A stretch of 5,940 nt of DNA from Chloroflexota bacterium (GCA_005879775.1 VBJX01000065.1:1-5940); one strand, 5' to 3'; numbered from the stretch's first letter, positions 1-5,209 are shown. Translations and numbers: made by a program. Notes: a model not told the origin generated them from the sequence alone.

Positions 1-108
1 TACGCGGTCTTTCCGCCTGACACGCCGCTCGCCGCCTGGTTCGACGCCTCCCCCCTCTGGGAGCGGGTCTACGCCGACGCGACCGCTGCCGTCTGGGTCC
101 GCCGCTGA
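1..108 (+). CDS. C-terminal end of a membrane glycosyltransferase-like protein (partial)
   Basis: Only the last 35 codons are present, open from the first base and ending at TGA 106-108. The tail reads ...PLAAWFDASPLWERVYADAT..., rich in Trp, Asp and Arg, and ends VWVRR. Such tails, with a WERVY-type segment and a final short beta strand, are typical of the soluble C-terminal portion of bacterial GT-C (family 39/ArnT-like) membrane glycosyltransferases. The complete gene immediately downstream has the same kind of ending. The stop codon shares one base with the ATG at 108, so the two are probably co-translated. The family assignment rests on this short tail and on the neighbour, so it is tentative; that the frame is real coding sequence is more secure. 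Confidence 0.6.
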   Translation, partial: YAVFPPDTPLAAWFDASPLWERVYADATAAVWVRR

Positions 109-1706
109 TGCGCCGCTCCGACGTCCTCCTGCTCTTCGTGGTTGCGCTGGCTGCCCGCTCGTTGGCGGCGGCGCTCGTCGGCTATGCGCCGTACACGGAT
201 CCGGCCTACTACAGCCTGGTGGCTGATCGACTCGCAGACGGCCATGGCTTCACCGTTCCAGTGCTCTGGAGCTTCCTGGAGGTGGGTGGCCACCTGCCGG
301 CGCATCCCACCCTGCCGGTACCAAGCAATGGGCACTGGATGCCGCTCACCTCGATCGTCGCCTCCTCGTGGGTGGCACTCCTCGGCCCGGTGATTGGCAG
401 CTGGCGCGCCGCCCAGATCCCGATGGTCCTGCTGGGCGCGGCCCTCGTGCCGTTCACCTACCTGGTCAGCTGGGAGCTGTGGCAGTCGCGCTCCACCGCC
501 GTCGTAGCCGCCCTGCTCGTCCTGCTGGCGGGGCCGCTCCTCGTCTATGTGCCGGTCGTCGACGGCTTCGCCGTGTTCGGGGCGGCGGGGGCGGCCTGCA
601 TCTGGTGCTCGACGCGCGCCGTCACCGCACCGCGCCCAGGGCTGTGGCTGGTGGCGGCGGGGGCAGCTGCCGGCCTGGCGACGCTCACCCGCGTCGATGG
701 GCTGCTGCTCAGCGTCGCCCCGGCGGTGGCCTGGGCGATGAGCCGCGAGTGGCGTTCGGGGCGGACCAGGGTCGCCTGGGGGGCGGCGAGCCTTGCCGCG
801 TTCGTGGTCGTCCTCGGCCCCTGGTCGCTGCGCGACTTGGCGGTCTTCGGTTCTGCCTTCCCCTCGGCTGGCGGCCACACGCTGTGGATCACCAGCTACA
901 ACGAGCAGTTCTCGATCTCCCGCGACCCGAGCCTGGGTGACTACCTCGCCTGGGGACCGGCCAACATCATCGGCTCGAAGCTCGCGGCCTGGGTCCAGCT
1001 GCTGGGCCGCACCGCGGTCCTCCTGGGCGGCCTCTTCGTCATCCCCTTCGTCGCGGGCCTCTGGCGGGAACGACATCGGCCCGAGCTGGCTCCCTTCCTG
1101 GCGTACTTCGGCCTCATGTTCGTGGCGATGGGCCTCGTCTTCACCTTCCATGCGCCGATGGGCGCCTTCTACCACTCCGCCCTGGCCTGGCTGCCGGTGG
1201 CGGCCGGGATGGCGGTCGCCAACCTCGGCCCGGTGGCGAGCTGGGTGGGGCGCGGCTGGCCCTTCCTGCGACGGCCGGCGACCCACCGCTTCCTGGCGGT
1301 CGCCGGATTGGCGGGTGCGGCTGCCCTCTCTGGCGTTGGGTCCGCCATTGTGCTGGGCCAATGGACCGATGCCCATGCCAGGCTGGCCCTGGCCGGCCAG
1401 TTCCTCACTTCGCGGACCCCCGCCGGCGAACGGGTGATGGCCTACGATCCCGCAGCGCTCTACGAGCTGACCGGGCGCCCGGGCGTGGCTCCACCGTATG
1501 ACGGCTACCAGGTGATCGGCGAGGTGGTCGATGCCTACAAGATCCGGTGGGTGGTGGTGACGCTTCGGCCCGGGGAGACGCGCGACCCCCTCGGCCTGTG
1601 GGATGGAGCCGCCGCGGTCGACGCCGACGGCCGGCACCCCGATTTCCTTCCCCAGCAACCCGCTTATGCCGCACCGGGCGTGCGGGTCTACGAGGTCATT
1701 CACTAA
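108..1706 (+). CDS. GT-C fold membrane glycosyltransferase (family 39 / ArnT-like)
   Basis: A 532-aa polytopic membrane protein, likely transferring a sugar from a polyprenyl-phosphate carrier to a lipid, glycan or protein on the outer face of the membrane. The substrate cannot be told. The first membrane segment is about residues 5-25. It is followed by an external loop with TDPAYYSLVADRLADGHGF from residue 30; D31 occupies the place of the catalytic Asp in the first loop of GT-C enzymes. Further family-like signatures are GLATLTRVDGLLL (189-201) and PWSLRDLAVFGSAFP (238-252). Hydrophobic segments follow about every 20-25 residues to roughly 420, then a soluble C-terminal part of about 110 residues (AYDPAALYELTGRPG near 445). 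The ATG at 108 overlaps the preceding stop by one base. The gene ends 142 bases before the kinase start, behind a region with its own promoter-like elements, so it is probably a separate unit from the pilus genes. Fold is confident, specificity unknown. Confidence 0.82.
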   Translation: MRRSDVLLLFVVALAARSLAAALVGYAPYTDPAYYSLVADRLADGHGFTVPVLWSFLEVGGHLPAHPTLPVPSNGHWMPLTSIVASSWVALLGPVIGSWRAAQIPMVLLGAALVPFTYLVSWELWQSRSTAVVAALLVLLAGPLLVYVPVVDGFAVFGAAGAACIWCSTRAVTAPRPGLWLVAAGAAAGLATLTRVDGLLLSVAPAVAWAMSREWRSGRTRVAWGAASLAAFVVVLGPWSLRDLAVFGSAFPSAGGHTLWITSYNEQFSISRDPSLGDYLAWGPANIIGSKLAAWVQLLGRTAVLLGGLFVIPFVAGLWRERHRPELAPFLAYFGLMFVAMGLVFTFHAPMGAFYHSALAWLPVAAGMAVANLGPVASWVGRGWPFLRRPATHRFLAVAGLAGAAALSGVGSAIVLGQWTDAHARLALAGQFLTSRTPAGERVMAYDPAALYELTGRPGVAPPYDGYQVIGEVVDAYKIRWVVVTLRPGETRDPLGLWDGAAAVDADGRHPDFLPQQPAYAAPGVRVYEVIH

Positions 1707-1724
1707 GGAACCCGCGCTCGGAGT

Positions 1725-1748
1725 AGTACTTCCGGTGCCCGAAGTACT
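1725..1748. repeat. Perfect 8-bp inverted repeat (AGTACTTC / GAAGTACT)
   Basis: AGTACTTC at 1725-1732 and its exact reverse complement GAAGTACT at 1741-1748 flank an 8-base spacer. Each arm contains the self-palindromic hexamer AGTACT, so two such hexamers lie 18 bases apart, start to start. The right arm runs directly into the TTGACC element at 1750. There is no T-tract, which argues against a terminator for the upstream gene. The arrangement looks more like a dimeric regulator site overlapping a promoter, but no protein can be assigned from sequence alone. Confidence 0.5.
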
Positions 1749-1779
1749 GTTGACCGCGCGCACTTTGGGCGGGGAGGAT
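1746..1779 (+). promoter_or_regulatory. Candidate promoter of the two-component operon
   Basis: TTGACC (1750-1755) matches the sigma70-type -35 box in 5 of 6 positions. With an 18-base spacer the -10 position would be GAGGAT (1774-1779), only 3 of 6 to TATAAT. The block ACTGTTGACCGC (1746-1757) recurs exactly at 4210-4221 upstream of cpaB. It lies about 95 bases before the chosen kinase start. The -35 is good and the -10 is weak, so this is a candidate only. Confidence 0.3.
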
Positions 1780-1790
1780 CGGCGGGCGTC

Positions 1791-1815
1791 CGGTACTAGG
1801 CCGGACCCGGTACTA
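1791..1815. repeat. Direct repeat CGGTACTA x2, 17-bp period
   Basis: CGGTACTA occurs at 1791-1798 and again at 1808-1815. With the two AGTACT sites at 1725 and 1743, this puts four GTACT sequences within 92 bases just upstream of the kinase gene, as two pairs spaced 17-18 bases. GTAC is sparse in the coding parts of the window. Spacing near one and a half to two helical turns would suit a dimeric DNA-binding regulator. This is inference; chance has not been excluded. Confidence 0.4.
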
Positions 1816-1848
1816 CCGAGGACAGCCAGCTTGCCGAGGACTGAATCC

Positions 1849-2418
1849 GTGGCCGCCGTGGCGAGCCCCGACCGACTCCACACCCAGGCGACCGAGAGCG
1901 TGCGCCGTGACGCGTTGCGCGTCCGGGAGATCTCGGATCGCTTCCGTGGGGTCTACCGTCGCCGGCTCGAGGAATGGCTTCAGATGCGTGCCCGGCTCGA
2001 CCAGCAGCTCGGCCGTTCACGCGGGACCGGCCCCGGGCTGGAACAGCTCCGCTCCGAGCACGAGGCCCTGGGCCGCGAGCTGGCGGCCCTCCAGGGCCAG
2101 CTCATGAGATTCGACGTCGCCGCACGGCAGCTCGAGATGGTCTCCAGCTACTTGACCAGTCCGGATCCCGAGGCCGATGAGCCGACCCTCACCGATGTCG
2201 ATCTTTCGCAGGCCTCGCTGTCGCTGCGCATCATCCAGGCCCAGGAGGGCGAGCGCCAGCACCTTGCCGAGGAGATCCACGACGGTCCGGCCCAGGTCCT
2301 GACCAACGCCATCTTCCAGGTCGAGTATCTCGACCGGGTCATCGACGATTCGCCGCAGACCGCCCATGCCGAGCTCGCCTTCCTCCTTCATCGCTGCGCT
2401 GCGGCCGCCGCCCGCTGA
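1849..2418 (+). CDS. DegS-like sensor histidine kinase, N-terminal part (frame-disrupted)
   Basis: This reading frame encodes the sensor and phosphoacceptor half of a soluble NarL-family kinase. I chose GTG 1849 because GAGGA sits 8 bases before it (1836-1840); TTG 1831 and GTG 1858 are alternatives. From this start it is 189 aa with no membrane segment. Residues about 15-105 are charged and heptad-like, probably a coiled coil as in DegS. A HisKA_3 dimerisation and phosphotransfer domain follows: QEGERQHLAEEIHDGPAQVL, with the phosphorylated histidine at residue 144 (codon 2278-2280). The frame stops at TGA 2418 after a low-complexity tail (HRCAAAAAR) unlike the family. Homologous kinases continue here through the second DHp helix. 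The ATP-binding domain is found in the next frame (2366-2803), so this is one half of a broken gene, or a split protein. It would autophosphorylate only with the C-terminal half supplied. Confidence 0.75.
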   Translation: MAAVASPDRLHTQATESVRRDALRVREISDRFRGVYRRRLEEWLQMRARLDQQLGRSRGTGPGLEQLRSEHEALGRELAALQGQLMRFDVAARQLEMVSSYLTSPDPEADEPTLTDVDLSQASLSLRIIQAQEGERQHLAEEIHDGPAQVLTNAIFQVEYLDRVIDDSPQTAHAELAFLLHRCAAAAAR

Positions 2419-2803
2419 CCTTGGCCTGGCCGAGGCGGTTGGGGCGGCGGGGAGCGACTGGGCGGCGCGCAACGGGATCCCGGTGGCGGTCGCCGTGGAT
2501 GGGATCGACGAGCGGGTCGCCGCCGAGGCCAAGGCGCCCGTCCTGCGCATCGTGCAGGAGGCATTACAGAACGTCCGCAAGCACGCGGCCGCATCGGCCG
2601 TGCGCATCGGGCTCGAGGGGGATCACCTGGTCATCGTCGACAACGGACGCGGCTTCGACGTGATGCGACTCGCGTCGCCAAGCCGCAACTTCGGGCTGCA
2701 GTTCATGCGCGAGCGCGCTGAGCTGATGGGCTCGTCTCTGCAGATCGAGTCGCGACAAGGGGAGGGGACGCGGATCCTGCTCCGCATTCCGGAGGTGCAC
2801 TAA
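2366..2803 (+). CDS. DegS-like sensor histidine kinase, C-terminal ATP-binding part (frame-disrupted)
   Basis: This frame carries the HATPase_c catalytic domain that binds ATP and phosphorylates the DHp histidine. From ATG 2366 it is 145 aa, but the first few residues overlap the N-terminal frame and family-like sequence begins at FIAALRPPPADLGL (8-21). The N box is QEALQNVRKH (64-73) with N69, the G1 box is DNGRGFD (92-98), and the G2-like region is NFGLQFMRERAELMG followed by GEGTRI (132-137). All nucleotide-binding motifs look intact. No good ribosome-binding site precedes 2366, so independent translation is uncertain; the true gene is probably one kinase of about 300 aa running 1849-2803 without the lesion. 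Its TAA shares one base with the ATG of the response regulator, the usual arrangement for a cognate pair. Confidence 0.78.
   Translation: MPSSPSSFIAALRPPPADLGLAEAVGAAGSDWAARNGIPVAVAVDGIDERVAAEAKAPVLRIVQEALQNVRKHAAASAVRIGLEGDHLVIVDNGRGFDVMRLASPSRNFGLQFMRERAELMGSSLQIESRQGEGTRILLRIPEVH
2371..2418 (+). other. Frame disruption and apparent small deletion in the kinase gene
   Basis: The first frame matches the DHp helix up to ...AELAFL (codons to 2385). The second frame resumes family-like sequence at FIAALRPP (from 2387), the end of DHp helix 2 with its LRPP signature. DegS-like kinases normally have about 12-13 further residues between these points, of the type R..L.REL.xVR. The frame change needs one base skipped or two lost, so a loss of 3n+2 bases, about 38, would explain both the missing residues and the shift. 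A short repeat CCTTC-CT-CCTTC lies at the junction. The cause may be a real mutation or an assembly error. Confidence 0.65.
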
Positions 2804-3564
2804 TGGCTACCATTGCGACCAAGGAGAAGAGCGTGGAAGAGGTCCAGGAACGTCGCCAGGGCGGCGACCGGCGCAGTGCCGGAGTAAAGACGCGACTCGT
2901 GATCGTTGACGGTCACACTCTGTTCCGACGCGGCGTGCGCAACATCCTGGAGCTCGAGGGCGACATGGAGGTGGTCGGCGAGGCCGGCAGCGGCCGCGAG
3001 GCCCTCTCGGTCATCGAGGAGAGCACACCTGACGTGGTCCTCATGGACCTCACCCTGCCCGCGCCGAACGGGATCGAGACGACCCAGCGAGTCAAGCGCG
3101 AGCTGCCGCACACTGGTGTCATCGTGCTGGCCCCCAGCGACGACGAGGATGAGCTCTTCGCGGCCATCAAGGCCGGCGCCGCGGCGTTCGTCCTCAAGGA
3201 CATCGACCCCAGCGACCTGATCGCGATCATCCGCCGGGTCCGCTCCGGCGAGTACCTGATCAACGACAAGGTCTTCAGCAAGCCGGCCGTGGCCAGCAGG
3301 GTCCTCAAGGAGTTCCGCGAGCTCGCCGTCTACGGATCCGATGCTCAGCCGATCTTCGCCCCGCTCTCGCCTCGCGAGGTCGAGATCCTGGACAACATCG
3401 CCCAGGGAATGACCAACAAGCAGGTCGCCTACGCGCTGTCGATCAGCGAGCAGACGGTCAAGAACCACATGTCGAGCATTCTTCGCAAGCTCTCGGTCAA
3501 TGACCGGACCCAGGCCGTGGTGTACGCCATGCGCCAGGGCTGGATCAAGATCCCGGAGGATTGA
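2803..3564 (+). CDS. NarL/DegU-type response regulator with atypical receiver
   Basis: A 253-aa DNA-binding response regulator and probable partner of the kinase just upstream. ATG 2803 overlaps the kinase TAA by one base and has GGAGGT six bases before it. A charged 30-residue N-terminal extension (ERRQGGDRR at 16-24) precedes the receiver (about 31-150). The phosphoacceptor is D82 in LMDLTLPAPNG and the switch lysine is K132 in VLKD. However, the usual acidic pair is D36-G37 (VDGH) and the usual Thr/Ser at the end of beta-4 is A110 (VLAPSDD). A LuxR-type helix-turn-helix fills about 186-247: LSPREVEILDNIAQGMTNKQ, then VAYALSISEQTVKNHMSSIL. Output is transcription control; position suggests the flp pilus genes and perhaps its own operon. 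The altered pocket may mean weak, altered or phosphorylation-independent signalling. Family assignment is secure, targets are inferred. Confidence 0.93.
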   Translation: MATIATKEKSVEEVQERRQGGDRRSAGVKTRLVIVDGHTLFRRGVRNILELEGDMEVVGEAGSGREALSVIEESTPDVVLMDLTLPAPNGIETTQRVKRELPHTGVIVLAPSDDEDELFAAIKAGAAAFVLKDIDPSDLIAIIRRVRSGEYLINDKVFSKPAVASRVLKEFRELAVYGSDAQPIFAPLSPREVEILDNIAQGMTNKQVAYALSISEQTVKNHMSSILRKLSVNDRTQAVVYAMRQGWIKIPED

Positions 3565-3690
3565 GCCCGCATCCAAAGTCCGGCCGGCACCCGTACGACG
3601 GAGCCATGGTGGCGGCCGGCCGGCGGGCATAGCCTCATCCCGCGTCGCCGCGGGTATCCGCGACGGCCTTCATCTCCTCCTCCTCCGGTC
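3565..3690 (+). other. Structured non-coding stretch after the response regulator
   Basis: No convincing gene lies here. The stretch can fold: CCGGCCGGC (3580-3588) pairs with GCCGGCCGG (3615-3623), and CCCGCG (3639-3644) pairs with CGCGGG (3649-3654) across a 4-base loop. It leads into the strong terminator at 3691. It is most simply the 3' untranslated region of the response regulator; a small RNA released from it, or transcribed alone, is possible but unsupported by any clear promoter. Confidence 0.35.
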
Positions 3691-3729
3691 AGGGAGCCGC
3701 GCTGCAGCAGGCGCGGCTCCCTCTCTTTT
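3691..3729 (+). terminator. Intrinsic terminator of the two-component operon
   Basis: AGGGAGCCGCGC (3691-3702) and GCGCGGCTCCCT (3711-3722) form a perfect 12-bp GC-rich stem with an 8-base loop, followed by CTCTTTT (3723-3729). This is a textbook factor-independent terminator. It separates the kinase-regulator operon from flp, implying that flp has its own promoter. Confidence 0.88.
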
Positions 3730-3734
3730 CCACG

Positions 3735-3743
3735 TGTGGATAA
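3735..3743 (-). promoter_or_regulatory. Perfect DnaA-box sequence upstream of flp
   Basis: TGTGGATAA on the + strand is TTATCCACA on the - strand, the consensus DnaA box. It ends two bases before the TTGACA at 3746. A second perfect copy lies at 4187-4195, upstream of cpaB. Both are preceded by CCAC (CCAC-G-box here, CCAC-TCGA-box there). DnaA binding is inferred only from consensus identity. Confidence 0.45.
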
Positions 3744-3745
3744 CC

Positions 3746-3775
3746 TTGACAACAACCCCACTCGTGCTCCAAGGT
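3746..3775 (+). promoter_or_regulatory. Candidate flp promoter
   Basis: TTGACA (3746-3751) is a perfect -35 hexamer placed right after the upstream terminator, where a promoter is expected. With an 18-base spacer the -10 would be CAAGGT (3770-3775), a poor match; TACGCT (3775-3780) is a better TAnnnT but lies 23 bases away. Start of transcription near 3782 would give a leader of about 100 bases. The -35 is convincing, the -10 is not, so an activator may be needed. Confidence 0.4.
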
Positions 3776-3828
3776 ACGCTCCCGGCAAGTGCGGGATGGG
3801 ACCATCGGGTCATGTTCACTCTCACGAC

Positions 3829-3871
3829 GGCCCCCTACGCTGCCGGGGCCAAATCCTTGAGGAAAGGAGGT
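3829..3871 (+). promoter_or_regulatory. flp: flp leader hairpin and perfect Shine-Dalgarno
   Basis: GGCCCC (3829-3834) can pair with GGGGCC (3845-3850) to form a 6-bp hairpin ending 13 bases before AAGGAGGT (3864-3871), a perfect complement to the 16S rRNA tail. The gap from GGAGG to the ATG is 12 bases, longer than usual. No alternative start in frame lies between, so this element fixes the pilin start at 3883. The hairpin leaves the ribosome site free and may stabilise the message; regulation is speculative. Confidence 0.5.
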
Positions 3872-3882
3872 ATTGCGAAAGA

Positions 3883-4068
3883 ATGCTTCAGTTCATCAGC
3901 ACTCTTCTGTCCAAGTTCCGCCGCGAGGATGAGGAAGGTCAGACGCTCGTCGAGTACGGTCTGCTCCTGGCCCTCATCGCGATCATCGTGATCGTGGCCC
4001 TGATTTTCCTTGGCCCAATCGTGAGCCAGATCTTCCAGAACGTCGGCACCAACCTGCAGGGCACCTGA
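3883..4068 (+). CDS. flp: Flp-family type IVb pilin precursor
   Basis: A 61-aa prepilin, the major subunit of the Tad/Flp pilus used in adhesion and surface colonisation. A short basic leader (MLQFISTLLSKFRREDEEG) ends at G19. The expected prepilin peptidase cut is G19/Q20, giving a 42-residue mature pilin starting QTLVEYGLLLALIAI, with the conserved Glu at mature position 5 and the Glu-Tyr pair typical of Flp. The hydrophobic stretch runs to about residue 44 and forms the filament core, followed by a short amphipathic tail ending NLQGT. ATG 3883 is chosen because it follows the perfect Shine-Dalgarno and gives a leader of normal length; the open frame extending upstream is not pilin-like. 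The gene stands between two terminators, so it can be expressed at high level on its own, as usual for the major pilin. Recognition is firm. Confidence 0.95.
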   Translation: MLQFISTLLSKFRREDEEGQTLVEYGLLLALIAIIVIVALIFLGPIVSQIFQNVGTNLQGT

Positions 4069-4090
4069 GCCCCGCACGGCATTGCACGGC

Positions 4091-4119
4091 AAGAGCCCCC
4101 GGGATTCCCGGGGGCTCTT
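4091..4119. terminator. Hairpin terminator after flp
   Basis: AAGAGCCCCCGGG (4091-4103) and CCCGGGGGCTCTT (4107-4119) make a perfect 13-bp stem with a 3-base ATT between the arms. It starts 22 bases after the flp stop. The stem ends in AA/TT pairs but no real U-tract follows, so it may act as an attenuator or as a 3' stabiliser of abundant pilin mRNA with partial read-through into cpaB. Two copies of GCACGGCA (4074-4081 and 4084-4091) sit just before it. Confidence 0.75.
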
Positions 4120-4186
4120 CCATCGGCGCCGGCATCCGCCCCTCACGGTTAGTACCAGCGCAGGGGTAGCCCACAAGTCCACTCGA

Positions 4187-4195
4187 TGTGGATAA
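4187..4195 (-). promoter_or_regulatory. Perfect DnaA-box sequence upstream of cpaB
   Basis: Second TGTGGATAA, TTATCCACA on the - strand, 97 bases before the cpaB start and in the same orientation as the copy before flp. CCAC at 4179-4182 precedes it, and 18 bases separate it from the TTGACC at 4214. Two perfect 9-mers in two neighbouring intergenic regions are unlikely by chance, but too few for a typical replication origin. Confidence 0.45.
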
Positions 4196-4209
4196 GCGCC
4201 GACCCGTAG

Positions 4210-4242
4210 ACTGTTGACCGCAGGCACAATACTGCGTACTGG
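4210..4242 (+). promoter_or_regulatory. Candidate cpaB promoter
   Basis: TTGACC (4214-4219) with a 17-base spacer leads to TACTGG (4237-4242), a weak -10. The block ACTGTTGACCGC at 4210-4221 is identical to 1746-1757 before the kinase gene, and the similarity continues as GCAC and a T at matching offsets. The position, about 70 bases before the cpaB start and after the flp terminator, fits a promoter for cpaB and the following assembly genes. Confidence 0.33.
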
Positions 4243-4283
4243 ACTCGCCGCCTCATCCGTCATTCGCTCGAAGGGGTACATCT

Positions 4284-5189
4284 GTGAAGCGATCGAATCG
4301 CCTTGTGATCCTGGTCGGATTGCTGCTCGCCGTCCTGGCCTTCGTGGCGATCATCATCGTGCTCAACGGCAAGGGGACGACTGAACAGACCAAGCGGACC
4401 GTAAGTGTCCTGGTGGCCAAGAACGACATCGCCATCGGCGACTCGGTCACGCCGGATCTGGTCGAGGTCAAGGAGGTCGATGCGGATGCCGTCGTGCCGA
4501 CCCGCATCTCCGATCCCTCCCTGCTAACCGGCCGGCCGGCGCTGTTTGCCGTCGTCAAGGGGCAGCAGGTGACCCAAGAGGCGGCCGGCATCAGTACGAC
4601 GATTTCGAACATCAACATCGAAGGTCAGCTGCAGCCGGGCGAGAAGGCGATCGCCTTCCAGGTCGACCGGGTGACCGGCCTGGACTTCCTCCTCCAGCCG
4701 GGCGACCACATCGACATCGTCCTGGCCGAGGACGTCCAGCCGGTCCAGGAGACGCAGGACTCGATTGCCGCGCGCAAGACCGATCCAAAACTCCAGCCCC
4801 GCTACGAGCTGGTCAACGGGCTGAACAATGTGAGGACGGTCAAGACCATCCTGCAGGATCGCCGCATCCTGTATGTCAGCGCCACGCGCATCCGGGGCGT
4901 CGCCACCGAGGCCGCGTCACCGACGCCGAACCAGGGTGGCCAGCAGAACCAGGCGCAGTTCGAGGTCGTGGTCATCGTCTTCGCGGGCACCGATCAGGAC
5001 GCCGAGCTGATCAAGTTCGCGCAGAACAACCTGGGCGAGCAGGGAGCTCTGACGGCGATCCTGCGCGACACCCAGGACCCCGACCATGAGGTGGTCACCA
5101 CCGGCATCACGCTCGACCAGCTGATCAAGCTGTACGGCGTGCCACTGCCGAACGTGGTCGTCCTGCCAACCCAGAGCCCGGCGCCCTAA
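4284..5189 (+). CDS. cpaB: Flp pilus assembly protein CpaB/RcpC
   Basis: A 301-aa Tad pilus assembly component anchored by one N-terminal membrane helix (about 7-28) with the rest outside the cytoplasm. The SAF domain spans about 39-103 (TVSVLVAKNDIAIGDSVTPD, later ALFAVVKGQQVTQEA). The RcpC region follows: GEKAIAFQVDRVTGLDFLLQ then PGDHIDIV (119-146), then TVKTILQDRRILYVSA (185-200), then VVIVFAGTDQDAELIKFAQN with ALTAILRDTQD (229-264), all in the family order. Charged and Gln/Pro/Gly-rich inserts at about 150-178 and 209-224 are probably flexible loops. The GTG start is supported by AAGGGG seven bases upstream and by the immediate KR-then-hydrophobic signal anchor. In diderms CpaB/RcpC acts with the secretin; in a monoderm envelope its partner is unclear. 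The following gene starts 20 bases after its stop, so the two are one operon. Confidence 0.93.
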   Translation: MKRSNRLVILVGLLLAVLAFVAIIIVLNGKGTTEQTKRTVSVLVAKNDIAIGDSVTPDLVEVKEVDADAVVPTRISDPSLLTGRPALFAVVKGQQVTQEAAGISTTISNINIEGQLQPGEKAIAFQVDRVTGLDFLLQPGDHIDIVLAEDVQPVQETQDSIAARKTDPKLQPRYELVNGLNNVRTVKTILQDRRILYVSATRIRGVATEAASPTPNQGGQQNQAQFEVVVIVFAGTDQDAELIKFAQNNLGEQGALTAILRDTQDPDHEVVTTGITLDQLIKLYGVPLPNVVVLPTQSPAP

Positions 5190-5209
5190 CCGCAGCCAGG
5201 AAGAGCCTC

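Noticed and set aside
1725..1748. Inverted repeat as terminator of the glycosyltransferase operon
   Set aside because: The stem is AT-containing and only 8 bp, and the following bases (GTTGACCG) are not a T-tract.
69..1883. 604-aa open frame on the - strand
   Set aside because: It lies antisense to the GT-C glycosyltransferase, is dominated by Arg, Gly, Glu, Ala and Pro, has no recognisable domain or membrane segment, and is explained by the high GC content of the opposite strand.
2366..2418. Programmed ribosomal frameshift joining the kinase halves
   Set aside because: No clear slippery site or downstream stimulator was seen, and residues of the DHp helix also seem to be missing, which a ribosomal shift would not explain.
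2800..3630. 276-aa open frame on the - strand
   Set aside because: Antisense shadow of the response regulator, whose motifs are unambiguous on the + strand; the translated sequence shows no family features.
3736..3882. In-frame N-terminal extension of flp from GTG 3736
   Set aside because: It would add 49 non-pilin residues before the leader and start inside the promoter region; ATG 3883 behind AAGGAGGT gives a normal prepilin length.
3782..3882. c-di-GMP riboswitch in the flp leader
   Set aside because: Considered because pilus genes can be controlled this way, but the conserved core sequences of the class I and II aptamers are not present.
3500..3991. 163-aa + strand frame bridging the response regulator end, terminator and flp
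   Set aside because: It overlaps two firm genes in another frame and crosses a strong terminator; its Ser/Arg-rich composition is a shadow artefact.
3735..4195. Replication origin suggested by DnaA boxes
   Set aside because: Only two boxes 450 bases apart with a gene between, no AT-rich unwinding region, and no dnaA, dnaN or gyrB nearby.
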